A stretch of 64,000 nucleotides of DNA from Fictibacillus sp. b24 (GCF_030348825.1 NZ_JAUCES010000005.1:620001-684000), one strand, 5' to 3'. Positions 16,286 through 25,536 are shown, numbered from the stretch's first letter. A program made the numbers and translations. The notes: a model not told the origin generated them from the sequence alone.

Positions 16286-17299
16286 TTACTTTGTTTTTTG
16301 TCGTATTTTGAGTGCGATCCCTTGTTTCAGCTGGTGTAATTTCTTTTCTCGATCTAAGTAGAGTTGTTGTGCCACTTCGTGTGAAACTTCAACGAACTGT
16401 ACTTTATCGCCAGGCTTGAGCTGCGCCATGATTGATAGGTCGACTGTCGCGATCTGTCCGATCTTCGGATAGCCGCCTGTTGTTTGGCGGTCAGCGAGCA
16501 GTACGATCGGATTCCCTTCTGATGGCACTTGAATGGTCCCGAAACTCACCGCTTCCGAAAGCATTTCTTGTTCGTTTTCAAGTGAGAGTTCTGGCCCTTT
16601 TAAACGGTAGCCCATGCGGTCAGACTGTGATGTTACTTCAAAGTGTTCAGTGAAAAGCTTCATTTGGCTGTCCTTTGTGAACCATTCATATTGTCTGCCT
16701 TTCATCACGCGAACATTCGGTTTAGAAACGGAAGAAACGATAAAATCTGACGAAATGGTCCATTGCATCTCAGCAAACGAATTCTCTTTGACTTCTTCAG
16801 CTAAAACTCCAGAAATCTGGCGAGAAAGTTCATTAAGCTCTCCAACAGAAAGCTCATCATCGTTTTGCAGGGCTTTTCCGTTGTGCCCGCCAATTCCTGC
16901 TCGTATGTATGTTGATTTGCTGTTCATCACTTCTGGTACATCAAAACCGCCCGCGACCGCAAGATATGCACGGCATCCAGTTTTGCATCCGCCGAACTTT
17001 AGCTTGCTGCCTGCTTTCACAAGCACCGAACGCCAAAGCTTTACCGATTTACCATTAATAGAAGGAGACAGATTTCCACCGCAGATCGAAATCAAAGTAT
17101 CCTCGGAAAACTCCATATCTGGACCGAGCAGCGTAAGCTCTAAAGTAGCTTCTTTTTCATCATTTCCAACTAGCAGATTTGCTATCCGATGTGCTGTCGT
17201 GTCCATGACACCGCTCGTGATGACACCGTATTTTTGATACCCGTAACGGCCTAAATCTTGAACACTCGTTAGGAGGCCTGGTTTTGTAATTTTGATCAT
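16286..17299 (-). CDS. pxpC: 5-oxoprolinase subunit C (KipA/PxpC)
   Basis: A 337-residue protein of the biotin-dependent carboxyltransferase-like (KipA, AHS2) family. It opens with IKITKPGLLTSVQDLGRYGYQ, and has LELTLLGPDMEF, CRAYLAVAGGFDVP and the C-terminal GNPIVLLADRQTTGGYPKIGQIATVDL. With PxpA and PxpB it forms the ATP-dependent 5-oxoprolinase that opens 5-oxo-L-proline to glutamate. B. subtilis KipA also counteracts KipI, the KinA inhibitor. The start overlaps pxpB by 4 bp, so they are translationally coupled. Confidence 0.9.
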   Translation of the reverse strand: MIKITKPGLLTSVQDLGRYGYQKYGVITSGVMDTTAHRIANLLVGNDEKEATLELTLLGPDMEFSEDTLISICGGNLSPSINGKSVKLWRSVLVKAGSKLKFGGCKTGCRAYLAVAGGFDVPEVMNSKSTYIRAGIGGHNGKALQNDDELSVGELNELSRQISGVLAEEVKENSFAEMQWTISSDFIVSSVSKPNVRVMKGRQYEWFTKDSQMKLFTEHFEVTSQSDRMGYRLKGPELSLENEQEMLSEAVSFGTIQVPSEGNPIVLLADRQTTGGYPKIGQIATVDLSIMAQLKPGDKVQFVEVSHEVAQQLYLDREKKLHQLKQGIALKIRQKTK

Positions 17300-17997
17300 T
17301 TTTCGTCCTCCTCCATTTTTTGAAATTCTTCGATTGAGATCGGCACAAATTTAATTCGATCTCCTGCTTGTAAAAGAGAAGGGGTTTCGCCTTCAGGAAG
17401 AAAAAGTTTTCGCGGTGTTTTTCCGATCAGCTGCCAGCCGCCTGGTGTTTCGATTGGATACACACCCGTTTGTTTACCTGCAATCCCAACGGATCCAGCA
17501 GGTATCTTAAGTCTAGGATTACTTCGTCTTGGAGCCGCGATTTTTTCACTCATACCGCCGATATAGGGAAAGCCTGGAGCAAACCCGATCATATAAACGA
17601 TATACTCTCCATTCGAATGAATATCGATTACTTCGTCAGTCGAAAGTCCGTTGTGATCTGCGACGCTCTCTAGATCAGATCCGAATTCTCCGCCATAACA
17701 CACTGGAATCTCTACGATACGCGGCTCGGCGTCTTCATCGACGTCTAATTTTTCTAAGTGAGTTGTCAATTCTTCGCAAACTTTTTCATAGGGAAGAGTG
17801 TCACTGTTTATTTTTAATGGATCATAAAAGACAGCAACGGTCGTAAAACCAGGTACTGTTTCAATGACCCAGTCAAAGGAATGCTCTTCAAAGAAAGAGG
17901 AGACTTTTTTGACTTTTTGCTGGATTTCACGGCTTATATCAAGCCCGAGTTCAATGATTAAACTGTTGTCGCCGAGTGGCTCTAGGGTAAATTTCAT
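17296..17997 (-). CDS. pxpB: 5-oxoprolinase subunit B (KipI/PxpB)
   Basis: A 233-residue KipI-family (AHS1) protein, first gene of the minus-strand operon. Motifs include EPLGDNSLIIELG at the N-terminus, VPGFTTVAVFYDP, IYMIGFAPGFPYIGG-like sequence (YMIGFAPGFPYIGGMS) and GSVGIAGKQTGVYPIETPGGWQLIGKTP. It is a 5-oxoprolinase subunit, and in B. subtilis also inhibits the sporulation kinase KinA. I chose the ATG at 17997 because AGGAG lies 9 nt upstream; a TTG six bases earlier is possible. No pxpA (ycsF) or kipR gene is next to it, unlike in B. subtilis. Confidence 0.9.
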   Translation of the reverse strand: MKFTLEPLGDNSLIIELGLDISREIQQKVKKVSSFFEEHSFDWVIETVPGFTTVAVFYDPLKINSDTLPYEKVCEELTTHLEKLDVDEDAEPRIVEIPVCYGGEFGSDLESVADHNGLSTDEVIDIHSNGEYIVYMIGFAPGFPYIGGMSEKIAAPRRSNPRLKIPAGSVGIAGKQTGVYPIETPGGWQLIGKTPRKLFLPEGETPSLLQAGDRIKFVPISIEEFQKMEEDEK

Positions 17998-18156
17998 CGT
18001 CAATATCTCCTGTCTTTTTATGTAAAATTAATCAGAATATTTGTATATTTATAAAGGTCTAGTATATATGAAACCGCTCTAAAATCAAACCTACATACAT
18101 AGATTCCCGATAGTAATCATTTCTAGTCCGAAATTTTGCCGCACAGGTGGTTTATC

Positions 18157-18174
18157 TTTAAACAAACGTTTAAA
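18157..18174. promoter_or_regulatory. 18-bp motif TTTAAACAAACGTTTAAA, copy 3, upstream of manA
   Basis: Identical to the sequences at 8097 and 8422. It ends 38 bp before the manA start, in the gap between divergent pxpB and manA, where an operator would be expected. Confidence 0.5.
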
Positions 18175-18212
18175 ATGGGAGGGAGAATACCCATATAGGG
18201 AGATGTGAAATC

Positions 18213-19172
18213 GTGTATAAAGAACCTATTTTTTTTAAACCTGTTTTTAAAGACCGGATCTGGGGCGGTACGAAACTCCGTCAAGAATTCGGCTATGATA
18301 TTCCTACTGAAACAACCGGTGAGTGCTGGGGAATTTCCGCTCATTCACATGGACCAAGTGAAGTGGTGAACGGTCCATTAAAAGGAAAGACGCTCAATCA
18401 AGTTTGGGACGAGCATCGCGAGCTGTTTGCTGACCAAGAGGGTGAAGATTTTCCGTTGCTTGTGAAAATTTTAGATGCGAAAACGGATTTATCTGTGCAA
18501 GTACACCCTGATGACTCGTATGCGCGTGAAGTAGAAGGAGAAGCTTTTGGTAAGACAGAATGCTGGTACGTGATTGACTGTGAACCGGGTGCAGAACTCG
18601 TTTATGGTCATCATGCGAGTTCCAAGCTTCAATTTGAGCAGATGGTTGCCGAAAACCGCTGGGACGAGCTGCTTCGCAAAGTTGCGATCAAACCGGGTGA
18701 CTTCGTGTACGTACCGAACGGAACGATTCATGCGATTGGCGCGGGAACGATGATTCTTGAAACGCAGCAAAGTTCAGATGTTACGTATCGCGTGTATGAT
18801 TACGACCGCCTCGATGATGCTGGTAACACGCGTGAACTCCACATTGAAAAATCGATTGAAGTAGCGATGATCCCGCATGAGGATGCTAATTTCGAGCCTG
18901 TTTTATCAGGGAATGATGATCTTAGAATTAAAAAGCTGGTGAAGGAAAGTTATTTTACCGTGTACCACTGGAATCTGTCCGGAGCGGTAGCGGAAGTGGA
19001 AAATCCATCGTATTTATTAGTTAGCGTGCTGGATGGTGAGGGAGAATTGAAGGTAGATGGTGAAACGACTTCCTCATTTGAAAAAGGAGACCACTTTATT
19101 GTGCCTTCAACAATAAAAACCTTTGCAATGGACGGTGATGCGCGATTTATTGTGTCGCATCCAACACTATAG
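18213..19172 (+). CDS. manA: Mannose-6-phosphate isomerase, class I
   Basis: A 319-residue type I phosphomannose isomerase that interconverts mannose 6-phosphate and fructose 6-phosphate using zinc. The metal-binding residues are in VQVHPDD, the Glu of FGKTECWYV and the His of PNGTIHAIG. The TQQSSDVTYRVYDYDR block and the short C-terminal cupin are typical of the Bacillus form (about 315 residues). The start is GTG behind AGGGAGATG. It is monocistronic, followed by a strong terminator. It would pass mannose from the GH38 enzyme downstream into glycolysis after phosphorylation. Confidence 0.93.
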   Translation: MYKEPIFFKPVFKDRIWGGTKLRQEFGYDIPTETTGECWGISAHSHGPSEVVNGPLKGKTLNQVWDEHRELFADQEGEDFPLLVKILDAKTDLSVQVHPDDSYAREVEGEAFGKTECWYVIDCEPGAELVYGHHASSKLQFEQMVAENRWDELLRKVAIKPGDFVYVPNGTIHAIGAGTMILETQQSSDVTYRVYDYDRLDDAGNTRELHIEKSIEVAMIPHEDANFEPVLSGNDDLRIKKLVKESYFTVYHWNLSGAVAEVENPSYLLVSVLDGEGELKVDGETTSSFEKGDHFIVPSTIKTFAMDGDARFIVSHPTL

Positions 19173-19179
19173 AGAAGAT

Positions 19180-19217
19180 GAAGCAACCGGAATAAGGTAT
19201 TCCGGTTGTTTTTTTGT
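19180..19217 (+). terminator. Terminator of manA
   Basis: The stem AACCGGAATA paired with TATTCCGGTT is followed by a T-run of eight. Its core matches the terminator at 14222. Confidence 0.92.
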
Positions 19218-19243
19218 ATGGGGGATTGTCTGATGATGCTTGT

Positions 19244-19379
19244 GCGCGAAAAGGAGGGTGATTGGGGCGAAACGTTGTGCGATTGGAGCGAAACGACCGG
19301 TCCATTGAGCGAAACTAACTCCTCGCTGCGCGAACGTGTAATAAATAAAAGAACACGTACCGTAAACGGCTAACGGTAC
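19244..19379. repeat. 21-bp-period GAGCGAAA array, copy 1 (five units plus tail)
   Basis: The core G(A/G/C)GCGAA starts at 19244, 19265, 19286, 19307 and 19328, an exact 21-bp period. The last unit leads into a conserved tail in which ACGTGT and ACACGT form an inverted repeat. GTACCGT and ACGGTAC then form a second one (19357-19379). The array follows the manA terminator and precedes nanE. The plus strand stays open through it (a possible 46-residue product from 19233), but see the findings for why I doubt it is coding. Confidence 0.95.
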
Positions 19380-19522
19380 CCCATTAAATTCTTTAACTAT
19401 GAAAATCCCCCCTGTTAGCAACTATTAAAATGTGCTATTTTATAAGCAAAGAGAAAATAGTTACCGATAATATTAATAAATTGACGAATATTTTCACTAA
19501 ATCTATATGACAGGGGAATGTT

Positions 19523-20203
19523 ATGTTAAATCAAATTAAAAAAGGTCTAGTCGTATCATGCCAAGCTTTAGAAAATGAACCGTTGCATAGTTCATTCATT
19601 ATGTCCAAACTGGCTCTTGCGGCAAAAGAAGGCGGTGCATCTGGGATTCGTGCGAACTCCAAAGAAGATATACTCGCTATCAAACAGGAAGTGGATCTGC
19701 CTGTTATCGGGATTGTGAAGAGAGATTATGAAGACAGCGAAATCTATATCACCGCAACAAAAAAAGAAGTAGATGAATTAATTGAGAGCGGCTGTGAAAT
19801 GATTGCAATAGACGCAACGTCACGAGTAAGACCAAATTCACTGGAATTAGAAGATCTTGTTTCATACGCTCGCGCAAAGAATCCAAACGTGCAGCTCATG
19901 GCTGACATCTCTTCTGTTGTAGAAGCCAAGAATGCTGTGGAACTAGGTTTTGACTGTGTATCTACTACTCTTTATGGCTACACGGAGGAATCTAAAGAGC
20001 ACAAACTGTATGAAAATGATTTTCAATTTTTAAAAGAGGTATTAAAAGAAGTAGAGCTTCCCGTTATTGCAGAAGGCAACATTATGACTCCTGAGATGGT
20101 AAGGGATGTACTCGAAATTGGTGCTTATTCTGTTGTGGTAGGCGGTGCGATTACGCGCCCGCAGCAGATCACAGCTCGTTTTGTTGCTCAAATTCCGAAA
20201 TAA
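19523..20203 (+). CDS. nanE: N-acetylmannosamine-6-phosphate 2-epimerase
   Basis: A 226-residue TIM-barrel enzyme that converts ManNAc-6-P to GlcNAc-6-P. Family motifs are [77 protein letters not shown] and [12 protein letters not shown]. It is the first gene of the nanE-rpiR-nagA-nagB operon, with an AGGGG site 7 nt before ATG. There is no sialate lyase or ManNAc kinase gene in the window, so ManNAc-6-P must arrive by another route, for example a phosphotransferase system or one of the ROK kinases here. Confidence 0.92.
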   Translation: MLNQIKKGLVVSCQALENEPLHSSFIMSKLALAAKEGGASGIRANSKEDILAIKQEVDLPVIGIVKRDYEDSEIYITATKKEVDELIESGCEMIAIDATSRVRPNSLELEDLVSYARAKNPNVQLMADISSVVEAKNAVELGFDCVSTTLYGYTEESKEHKLYENDFQFLKEVLKEVELPVIAEGNIMTPEMVRDVLEIGAYSVVVGGAITRPQQITARFVAQIPK

Positions 20204-20218
20204 AAAGGATGTTTATTA

Positions 20219-21016
20219 ATGGCTTCATTACTCAAAGAAATACAAAGCGTTTTCTCGACGCTATCTGATAAGGAAAAGAAAATAGCGAATTACATTTTAG
20301 CAAATCCTGAAAAAGCCTCAAGAAGCCATATTCAGGAGCTCGCAGATACAACAGGCGTTTCAATCAGCTCGATCACCCGATTTGCGAAAAAGGTATCTTG
20401 CCGGAATTTTGTAGAGATGAAAGTGCGGCTTGCTGGAGGTTCAGGATCAAAGGAAGAAGAGGGGATCGAACAGCAGCTTTTTTCCTCTTATCGAGATATG
20501 TTGACTGACGTCCAGAATCTTGAAGACAGTGAACAGCTTCAGAAAGTTTTAAACTACATCACAAAAGCAAAGCGCATCTTTATTTATGGACTCGGAAGCT
20601 CTGGGTTAGCGGCGCAAGAATTAAACTATCGTTTAAGCCGGATGGGTTTTATATGTGAAGCCGTTACAGATCCACATTTAATGATTATTCGAAGTACACT
20701 GCTGCAGCAAGATGATGTAATCATCGCTTTCTCGCGTTCGGGGCAAACGGCAGATCTGCTTCAGTCTGTGTTCAAAGGAAAAGAAAATGGAGCGGTGATT
20801 GTTGCTTTTACAGCGTTCGGGGAAACTCCTTTAACCAAGCTCTCAGATGCAATTTTGTGGACTGTACACCCGCTGAGAAATCACAGCCTTTTAACAGGCT
20901 TAGACTTAAGCACATTGTATTTAATTGATCGAATTAGTCTGCATTTTTTATCGGAAAAGAAACGACAAGAAAAATATATGGAAACAGTAGATGCGATCAA
21001 ATCACGGGAAAATTAG
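20219..21016 (+). CDS. RpiR-family regulator (HTH plus SIS domain)
   Basis: A 265-residue protein. An N-terminal RpiR helix-turn-helix (about residues 1-77; LSDKEKKIANYIL, TTGVSISSITRFAKKV) precedes a sugar-phosphate-binding SIS domain (about 110-245; IFIYGLGSSGLAAQE, IIAFSRSGQTADLL, VIVAFTAFGETPL). It lies 15 bp after nanE and 33 bp before nagA, so it most likely controls this amino-sugar operon in response to GlcNAc-6-P, ManNAc-6-P or a similar ligand. It resembles MurR and NanR-type RpiR proteins; the ligand is inferred. Confidence 0.85.
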   Translation: MASLLKEIQSVFSTLSDKEKKIANYILANPEKASRSHIQELADTTGVSISSITRFAKKVSCRNFVEMKVRLAGGSGSKEEEGIEQQLFSSYRDMLTDVQNLEDSEQLQKVLNYITKAKRIFIYGLGSSGLAAQELNYRLSRMGFICEAVTDPHLMIIRSTLLQQDDVIIAFSRSGQTADLLQSVFKGKENGAVIVAFTAFGETPLTKLSDAILWTVHPLRNHSLLTGLDLSTLYLIDRISLHFLSEKKRQEKYMETVDAIKSREN

Positions 21017-21049
21017 TAAACTCCAAACCTATTTATAGGAGGCAGGGTA

Positions 21050-22237
21050 ATGTTAGAGAAGACAATCGTTTTAAAGAACGCTTCGGTTTACGGTGAAGAC
21101 CAAATTATTAGACAGGGCACGATCACGATACTAAAAGGAAAAATTAAAGACTTTGGTCATGACGTGCATTTAGGGGATAAGGAAGCAGAGGTTATTGAAC
21201 TTCCTGAAACGTATCACATCGTTCCAGGCATGATTGATGTTCATATTCATGGAGCTGCTGGTGCAGACACGATGGATGCAACGTTTGAAGCGCTCGAAAC
21301 CATTGCAAAAATTTTGCCTCAAGAAGGAACGACTAGCTTTCTGGCAACAACGATGACTCAAGAGCAGAGCAAAATTGAAAAAGCATTGGAAAACGCAGGC
21401 TTGTTTATTGAAGCGGGGCAAGTGGAGGGGACTGCTGAAACGCTCGGCATCCATTTGGAAGGCCCCTTTATCTCTGAAAAAAGAGCAGGTGCACAGCCTG
21501 TTGGTGCGATTATCAAACCTGATTTAGAACTTTTTAAACAGTTGCAAGAGCTAGCTTCAGGGCACATTAAGCTCGTTACAATTGCGCCAGAGATTGAGGG
21601 AAGTCTTGATGTCATTTCATATCTCCGTGAAAAAAATGTAGTTGCGTCGATCGGGCATTCTGATGCAACGTATGAAGAAGTGGTTAAAGGAATGAAGGCC
21701 GGCGCCTCTCATGTCACACACCTTTATAACGGAATGCGCGGCCTTCATCATCGTGAGCCAGGAGTTGTCGGAGCGGCACTTTTACACGATGAACTAACGA
21801 CTGAACTCATCGCGGATGGAATCCACGTTAGGCCAGAGCTCATCTCTTTAACTTTCAAACAAAAAGGAAATGAGAAAGTCGTGTTAGTGACAGATGCGAT
21901 GCGGGCAAAGTGTCTCGGAGATGGGCAGTATGATCTTGGCGGGCAGGAGGTAACCGTTCAAAAGGAGACAGCAACTTTAAAAGACGGAACACTCGCGGGC
22001 AGCATCATCAAGATGAACACAGCAGTAAAGAACATGATGCAATTTACGGGCTGTTCGATTTCTGACATCATTCAGATGACGTCTGCTAACCCTGCAAAGG
22101 AACTAAACATTTTTGACCGTAAAGGAAGTCTCGCACCAGGAAAAGATGCCGACATCGTTGTTCTGGACGAAGACTTTGAAGTGGTGATGACTTTTTGTAA
22201 AGGGAAAATCGCTTACAGGAGGGATGATGAAGCATGA
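21050..22237 (+). CDS. nagA: N-acetylglucosamine-6-phosphate deacetylase
   Basis: A 395-residue amidohydrolase that deacetylates GlcNAc-6-P to glucosamine-6-P. It shows the metal site HIHGAAGADTMDA, HLEGPFISEKRAGAQ, SIGHSDATYEE, HVTHLYNGMRGLHHREPG and the catalytic Asp in VLVTDAMRA, and ends with the amidohydrolase GKDADIVVLDEDFEV. An AGGAGG site precedes the ATG. It overlaps nagB by 4 bp. Confidence 0.95.
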   Translation: MLEKTIVLKNASVYGEDQIIRQGTITILKGKIKDFGHDVHLGDKEAEVIELPETYHIVPGMIDVHIHGAAGADTMDATFEALETIAKILPQEGTTSFLATTMTQEQSKIEKALENAGLFIEAGQVEGTAETLGIHLEGPFISEKRAGAQPVGAIIKPDLELFKQLQELASGHIKLVTIAPEIEGSLDVISYLREKNVVASIGHSDATYEEVVKGMKAGASHVTHLYNGMRGLHHREPGVVGAALLHDELTTELIADGIHVRPELISLTFKQKGNEKVVLVTDAMRAKCLGDGQYDLGGQEVTVQKETATLKDGTLAGSIIKMNTAVKNMMQFTGCSISDIIQMTSANPAKELNIFDRKGSLAPGKDADIVVLDEDFEVVMTFCKGKIAYRRDDEA

Positions 22238-22986
22238 AAGTCTTAGAAGTAAAAGATTATCATGAGATGAGCTCAATTGCATCGAGAATCATTATTGAGA
22301 AAGTCAAATCTAAGCCAGATTGCAAACTAGGACTTGCCACAGGCGGAACACCGATTGGACTTTATAAGGAATTGATCCAAGATTACAGAAAAAACGGTAC
22401 ATCGTATGATCACGTGTGCACCTACAATCTTGATGAGTATGTTGGAATGGATCCCGAAGACCCCAACAGCTACCGTTACTTTATGGAGAAAAACCTCTTT
22501 GCGCACATTAACGTTCCTGAATCTCACATACATATTCCTGATGGTACTGCAGAGTTTCTGGAAGCTGAATGTGAACGGTATGATGTTGAACTGAACCGAG
22601 GAGAAGGCGTGGACATCCAGATTCTTGGCATCGGAAGCAACGGTCATATCGGATTTAATGAACCTGGCACTTCTTTTTCGTCACACACCCATATTGTTAA
22701 GCTTGCTGAAACAACACGAAAAGCGAATGCACGGTTTTTTCAACGTTTAGAAGAAGTACCAACGCATGCCATTACAATGGGTATCGCTTCCATTTTAAAA
22801 GCGAAACAGATTTTGCTTCTTGTTTCAGGCATTAAAAAAGCAGAAGTGATGAAGCGATTGTTAACAACAAATGAAATTGATGAGCAGCTGCCAGCTTCAG
22901 CGCTGAAAAAACATCAGAATGTAACGATTCTTGCAGATGAAAATGCGCTTTCACTAGTGAAAAAAGCACATTTGAAATATAAGTAA
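22234..22986 (+). CDS. nagB: Glucosamine-6-phosphate deaminase
   Basis: A 250-residue enzyme that turns glucosamine-6-P into fructose-6-P and ammonia. Motifs are GLATGGTPIGLYKEL, YNLDEYVGMDPEDPNSYRYFM, the catalytic loop GIGSNGHIGFNEPG and THAITMGIASIL. It lacks the C-terminal allosteric extension of enteric enzymes, as is usual in Bacilli. It is the last gene of the nanE-rpiR-nagA-nagB operon and is followed by a terminator. Confidence 0.95.
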   Translation: MKVLEVKDYHEMSSIASRIIIEKVKSKPDCKLGLATGGTPIGLYKELIQDYRKNGTSYDHVCTYNLDEYVGMDPEDPNSYRYFMEKNLFAHINVPESHIHIPDGTAEFLEAECERYDVELNRGEGVDIQILGIGSNGHIGFNEPGTSFSSHTHIVKLAETTRKANARFFQRLEEVPTHAITMGIASILKAKQILLLVSGIKKAEVMKRLLTTNEIDEQLPASALKKHQNVTILADENALSLVKKAHLKYK

Positions 22987-22988
22987 AT

Positions 22989-23019
22989 AGACCCTTTTTT
23001 TACAGGGTCTTTTTTCGTG
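22989..23019 (+). terminator. Terminator of the nan/nag operon
   Basis: The stem AGACCCT paired with AGGGTCT is followed by six T. Confidence 0.85.
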
Positions 23020-23115
23020 TTTCCAAACGGCAATCCCTTGTCTGTCCTAAGGATGCTATGAAATGAAAATAAATTTCATAAAAATAATAATAGTGAAAAT
23101 AATTTAGAAAGACAT

Positions 23116-23139
23116 TATAATTATTTGAAAGCGTTACCA
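23116..23139 (+). promoter_or_regulatory. -10 element and cre site of the secreted GH10-like gene
   Basis: A TATAAT at 23116-23121 is followed at once by TGAAAGCGTTACCA (23126-23139), a perfect match to the cre consensus. The -35 region is weak. A cre at the transcription start normally gives strong CcpA repression in glucose. Confidence 0.7.
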
Positions 23140-23161
23140 AAACAATAAAAGGAGACTGATT

Positions 23162-25525
23162 ATGAAGAAAAAATTTAAGGTCTTAACGGGTTCTCTCCTT
23201 GCTACAAGTCTTGTTTTTTCAGCTGTTGACTTGTCAGGTTCGGTTAAAGCGCAAGAAAATGTACCTTATAATGTCCTGTCCGTAAAAGATGAGTCAGGCG
23301 ATCAAATGGCAATCAACGGCAAAAATCAGCTAGCCAATGATAACAAGCTGATCTTATTTAACGATGAATTTAGTTATTACACCGAAACACAAAAAGGAAG
23401 TATGGAAGTAGTCTTAGAAAAAACGGGCGTAAATACATACCGTGTTGTAAAAAACACAGATGGTGACAGCGCTATTCCTGAGAACGGGATTGTTATATCG
23501 ACTGGAGATATTTCAACAGCAGAAATCAGAAACTTTTTAACACAATTGGAAGCGGGAGAAACGGTTACATTGACTGAGCCGACTGAAAAAAGTGAACAAA
23601 AACAGTCCCATGCAGTAGACCCTACCAGAGAATCGAACCCAGGTGGAGCTGTGTTTGATGGATTCCGCGGACCCGATCAGTTGATCGTCTATACTCCTGC
23701 GTTCGGTGAGTCTACCAAAACGAATCAGTATGGCTATGAAATAACAGTTGAGAACGGTTTTGTTACAAAACTTGGAGGCGGAAACTCTAAGATCCCTAAA
23801 AACGGTTTTGTCGTAAGTGGACATGGAGTGAATTCCAACTGGATCTCTTCTAACTCCATTATTGGTGCAAAGGTTAATGTGAGTTCAAACGGTGTTGTCG
23901 AAATCGTACAAGATGTAGAGAGTTTCCAATACCAAAGCCAGCAGGCGATCAATCAAGCAAAATTATCAATCGCAAAAGCGAAGTCAGAGTACTTAGATGT
24001 CGCGTTTGAAGAAGCCGATGCAGCTATCCAAAAAGCTGAGTCACTTTTAGCTGAAGCAGAAGCGATCAAAACAAGTGATCCTGTAAAATCATTGGACAGA
24101 ACAAGACAAGCAACACAATCCGCTTATGACGCATACTATTATTCGCTTGCTTCTCATAAAGCAGAACAGCGTGCAATTTGGTATCGACCAGAAGAGACGA
24201 CTTTAGCTGGCGTTAATCAAGTTCTTGATCGTATGGAAAAAGCAGGCTTTAACTCCGTCTATTTAGAAACAACATTCTGGGGATACACGATCTATCCGAG
24301 TGAGGTTATGGAGAAATATGGTCTGCCTGCACAGCACCCGCGTTTTGCGAATGCTGATTATGGCCAATATGGAAAAGACCTTCTTGAAGCTTACGTAAAA
24401 GAAGGAAAAAAGCGTGGCATGACGATTCAAGCGTGGACCGATGGATTCATGATCGGGGAAAGCAGCATAGGCGTTCCTTCTCAGTTTGCGAAATATCCAG
24501 AGTGGGCAGCCATCCAGCGCAGCAACACAACAGGAATGTACAAGCCAGACACGGCAAGCCGCTACTATTGGCTTGATATCGCACAGCCTGACGTGCAGGA
24601 TTTTATGTTAGACATTTACAAAGAGATGCAAGCCGATTATGACATTAAAGGACTGAACATCGATTATATGCGTTACCCTCATCATAAGTTTGAAGAGAGC
24701 TACGGGTTTAGTGAGGCAACGAAACTACTTTATCAAGAGAAGACTGGAATAGATCCGTATACACTATCCCCAACTGCAACACCTGATGAGTGGGGAAAAT
24801 GGCTGGATTGGCTGCGTGAGCGTGAGAACGATTTTGTGGACAAGCTTCACGTTCAAACAAAAGAGATGAACAAAAAGTTCATGCTGACGGCAACACCTGA
24901 ACCAGGCCCTGAAGCGGTACAGATCAGCGACTGGAAAGAAGATATCGATGGAGTTATCCCGCAAGCGTATGGTCACGACTTTAACAGCATTCAAAAAACG
25001 GTTACAGACAGCAAAAAGCTGATGCCAGAAGGAACGATGTACTACACGGGAATCTACTCGTTCTATCATCACTTAAGTGAGATGGCGAGCGTGAGTGACG
25101 TCATGTCTGCGAAATATGGAACATCTGGTGTGAACATGTTTGCGTTCGGCCAAGCGAGTGCCCCGTCTGTAGATGCTCTCGGTAAAGGGCCTTGGCGTGA
25201 GCAAGCGGTGAACCCTGGTGAGGAGCCGATTCTGGCGACACATACTGTACTGAAAGATATTGAAAAGCAAATGATGAAAATCTATATTCCTCAAGGAGCA
25301 GTAAGCGAAAAGGACGGCATATCTCTTAAACTAGCGATTAAGGAACTAGATAAAGCAGTGGATAAAGATATAGCGAACAGTGCTGTTGTTTTTGATTCTA
25401 CCGTAGCGAAGGTCGAGCAGGCGGTTGCGGAGAAGAAACTTGCTGCAGTTGTTGGAGAGAGAATTAAAGCTGATCTTCTCCAAGCAAAAACGTGGGTGAA
25501 TTACTCGTTAAATCATCAGAAATAG
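23162..25525 (+). CDS. Secreted family-10-like glycosyl hydrolase (GHL10/DUF187, YngK-like)
   Basis: A 787-residue exported protein. A signal peptide (about residues 1-30, ending SVKAQEN) precedes two beta-rich segments (about 35-125 and 165-265), a helical region (about 265-335; QAINQAKLSIAKAKSEY) and a TIM-barrel DUF187 domain (about 340-650; NSVYLETTFWGYTIYPS, AYVKEGKKRGMTIQAWTDGF, IKGLNIDYMRYP, IPQAYGHDF). A helical C-terminus follows. It has no lipobox, anchor or sorting motif, so it is probably released. YngK of B. subtilis shares the core but is shorter. Its substrate is not known; cre control and the neighbouring amino-sugar and mannosidase genes suggest a glycan. Confidence 0.7.
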   Translation: MKKKFKVLTGSLLATSLVFSAVDLSGSVKAQENVPYNVLSVKDESGDQMAINGKNQLANDNKLILFNDEFSYYTETQKGSMEVVLEKTGVNTYRVVKNTDGDSAIPENGIVISTGDISTAEIRNFLTQLEAGETVTLTEPTEKSEQKQSHAVDPTRESNPGGAVFDGFRGPDQLIVYTPAFGESTKTNQYGYEITVENGFVTKLGGGNSKIPKNGFVVSGHGVNSNWISSNSIIGAKVNVSSNGVVEIVQDVESFQYQSQQAINQAKLSIAKAKSEYLDVAFEEADAAIQKAESLLAEAEAIKTSDPVKSLDRTRQATQSAYDAYYYSLASHKAEQRAIWYRPEETTLAGVNQVLDRMEKAGFNSVYLETTFWGYTIYPSEVMEKYGLPAQHPRFANADYGQYGKDLLEAYVKEGKKRGMTIQAWTDGFMIGESSIGVPSQFAKYPEWAAIQRSNTTGMYKPDTASRYYWLDIAQPDVQDFMLDIYKEMQADYDIKGLNIDYMRYPHHKFEESYGFSEATKLLYQEKTGIDPYTLSPTATPDEWGKWLDWLRERENDFVDKLHVQTKEMNKKFMLTATPEPGPEAVQISDWKEDIDGVIPQAYGHDFNSIQKTVTDSKKLMPEGTMYYTGIYSFYHHLSEMASVSDVMSAKYGTSGVNMFAFGQASAPSVDALGKGPWREQAVNPGEEPILATHTVLKDIEKQMMKIYIPQGAVSEKDGISLKLAIKELDKAVDKDIANSAVVFDSTVAKVEQAVAEKKLAAVVGERIKADLLQAKTWVNYSLNHQK

Positions 25526-25536
25526 AAGGCAAATAG

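Noticed and set aside
16614-17237. Plus-strand open frame antisense to pxpC
   Set aside because: The opposite strand encodes a full-length KipA-family protein with all family motifs.
19481-19509. TTGACG-N17-TATATG as the nanE promoter
   Set aside because: The start site would fall inside the ribosome binding site, leaving almost no leader, so this is probably not the functional promoter.
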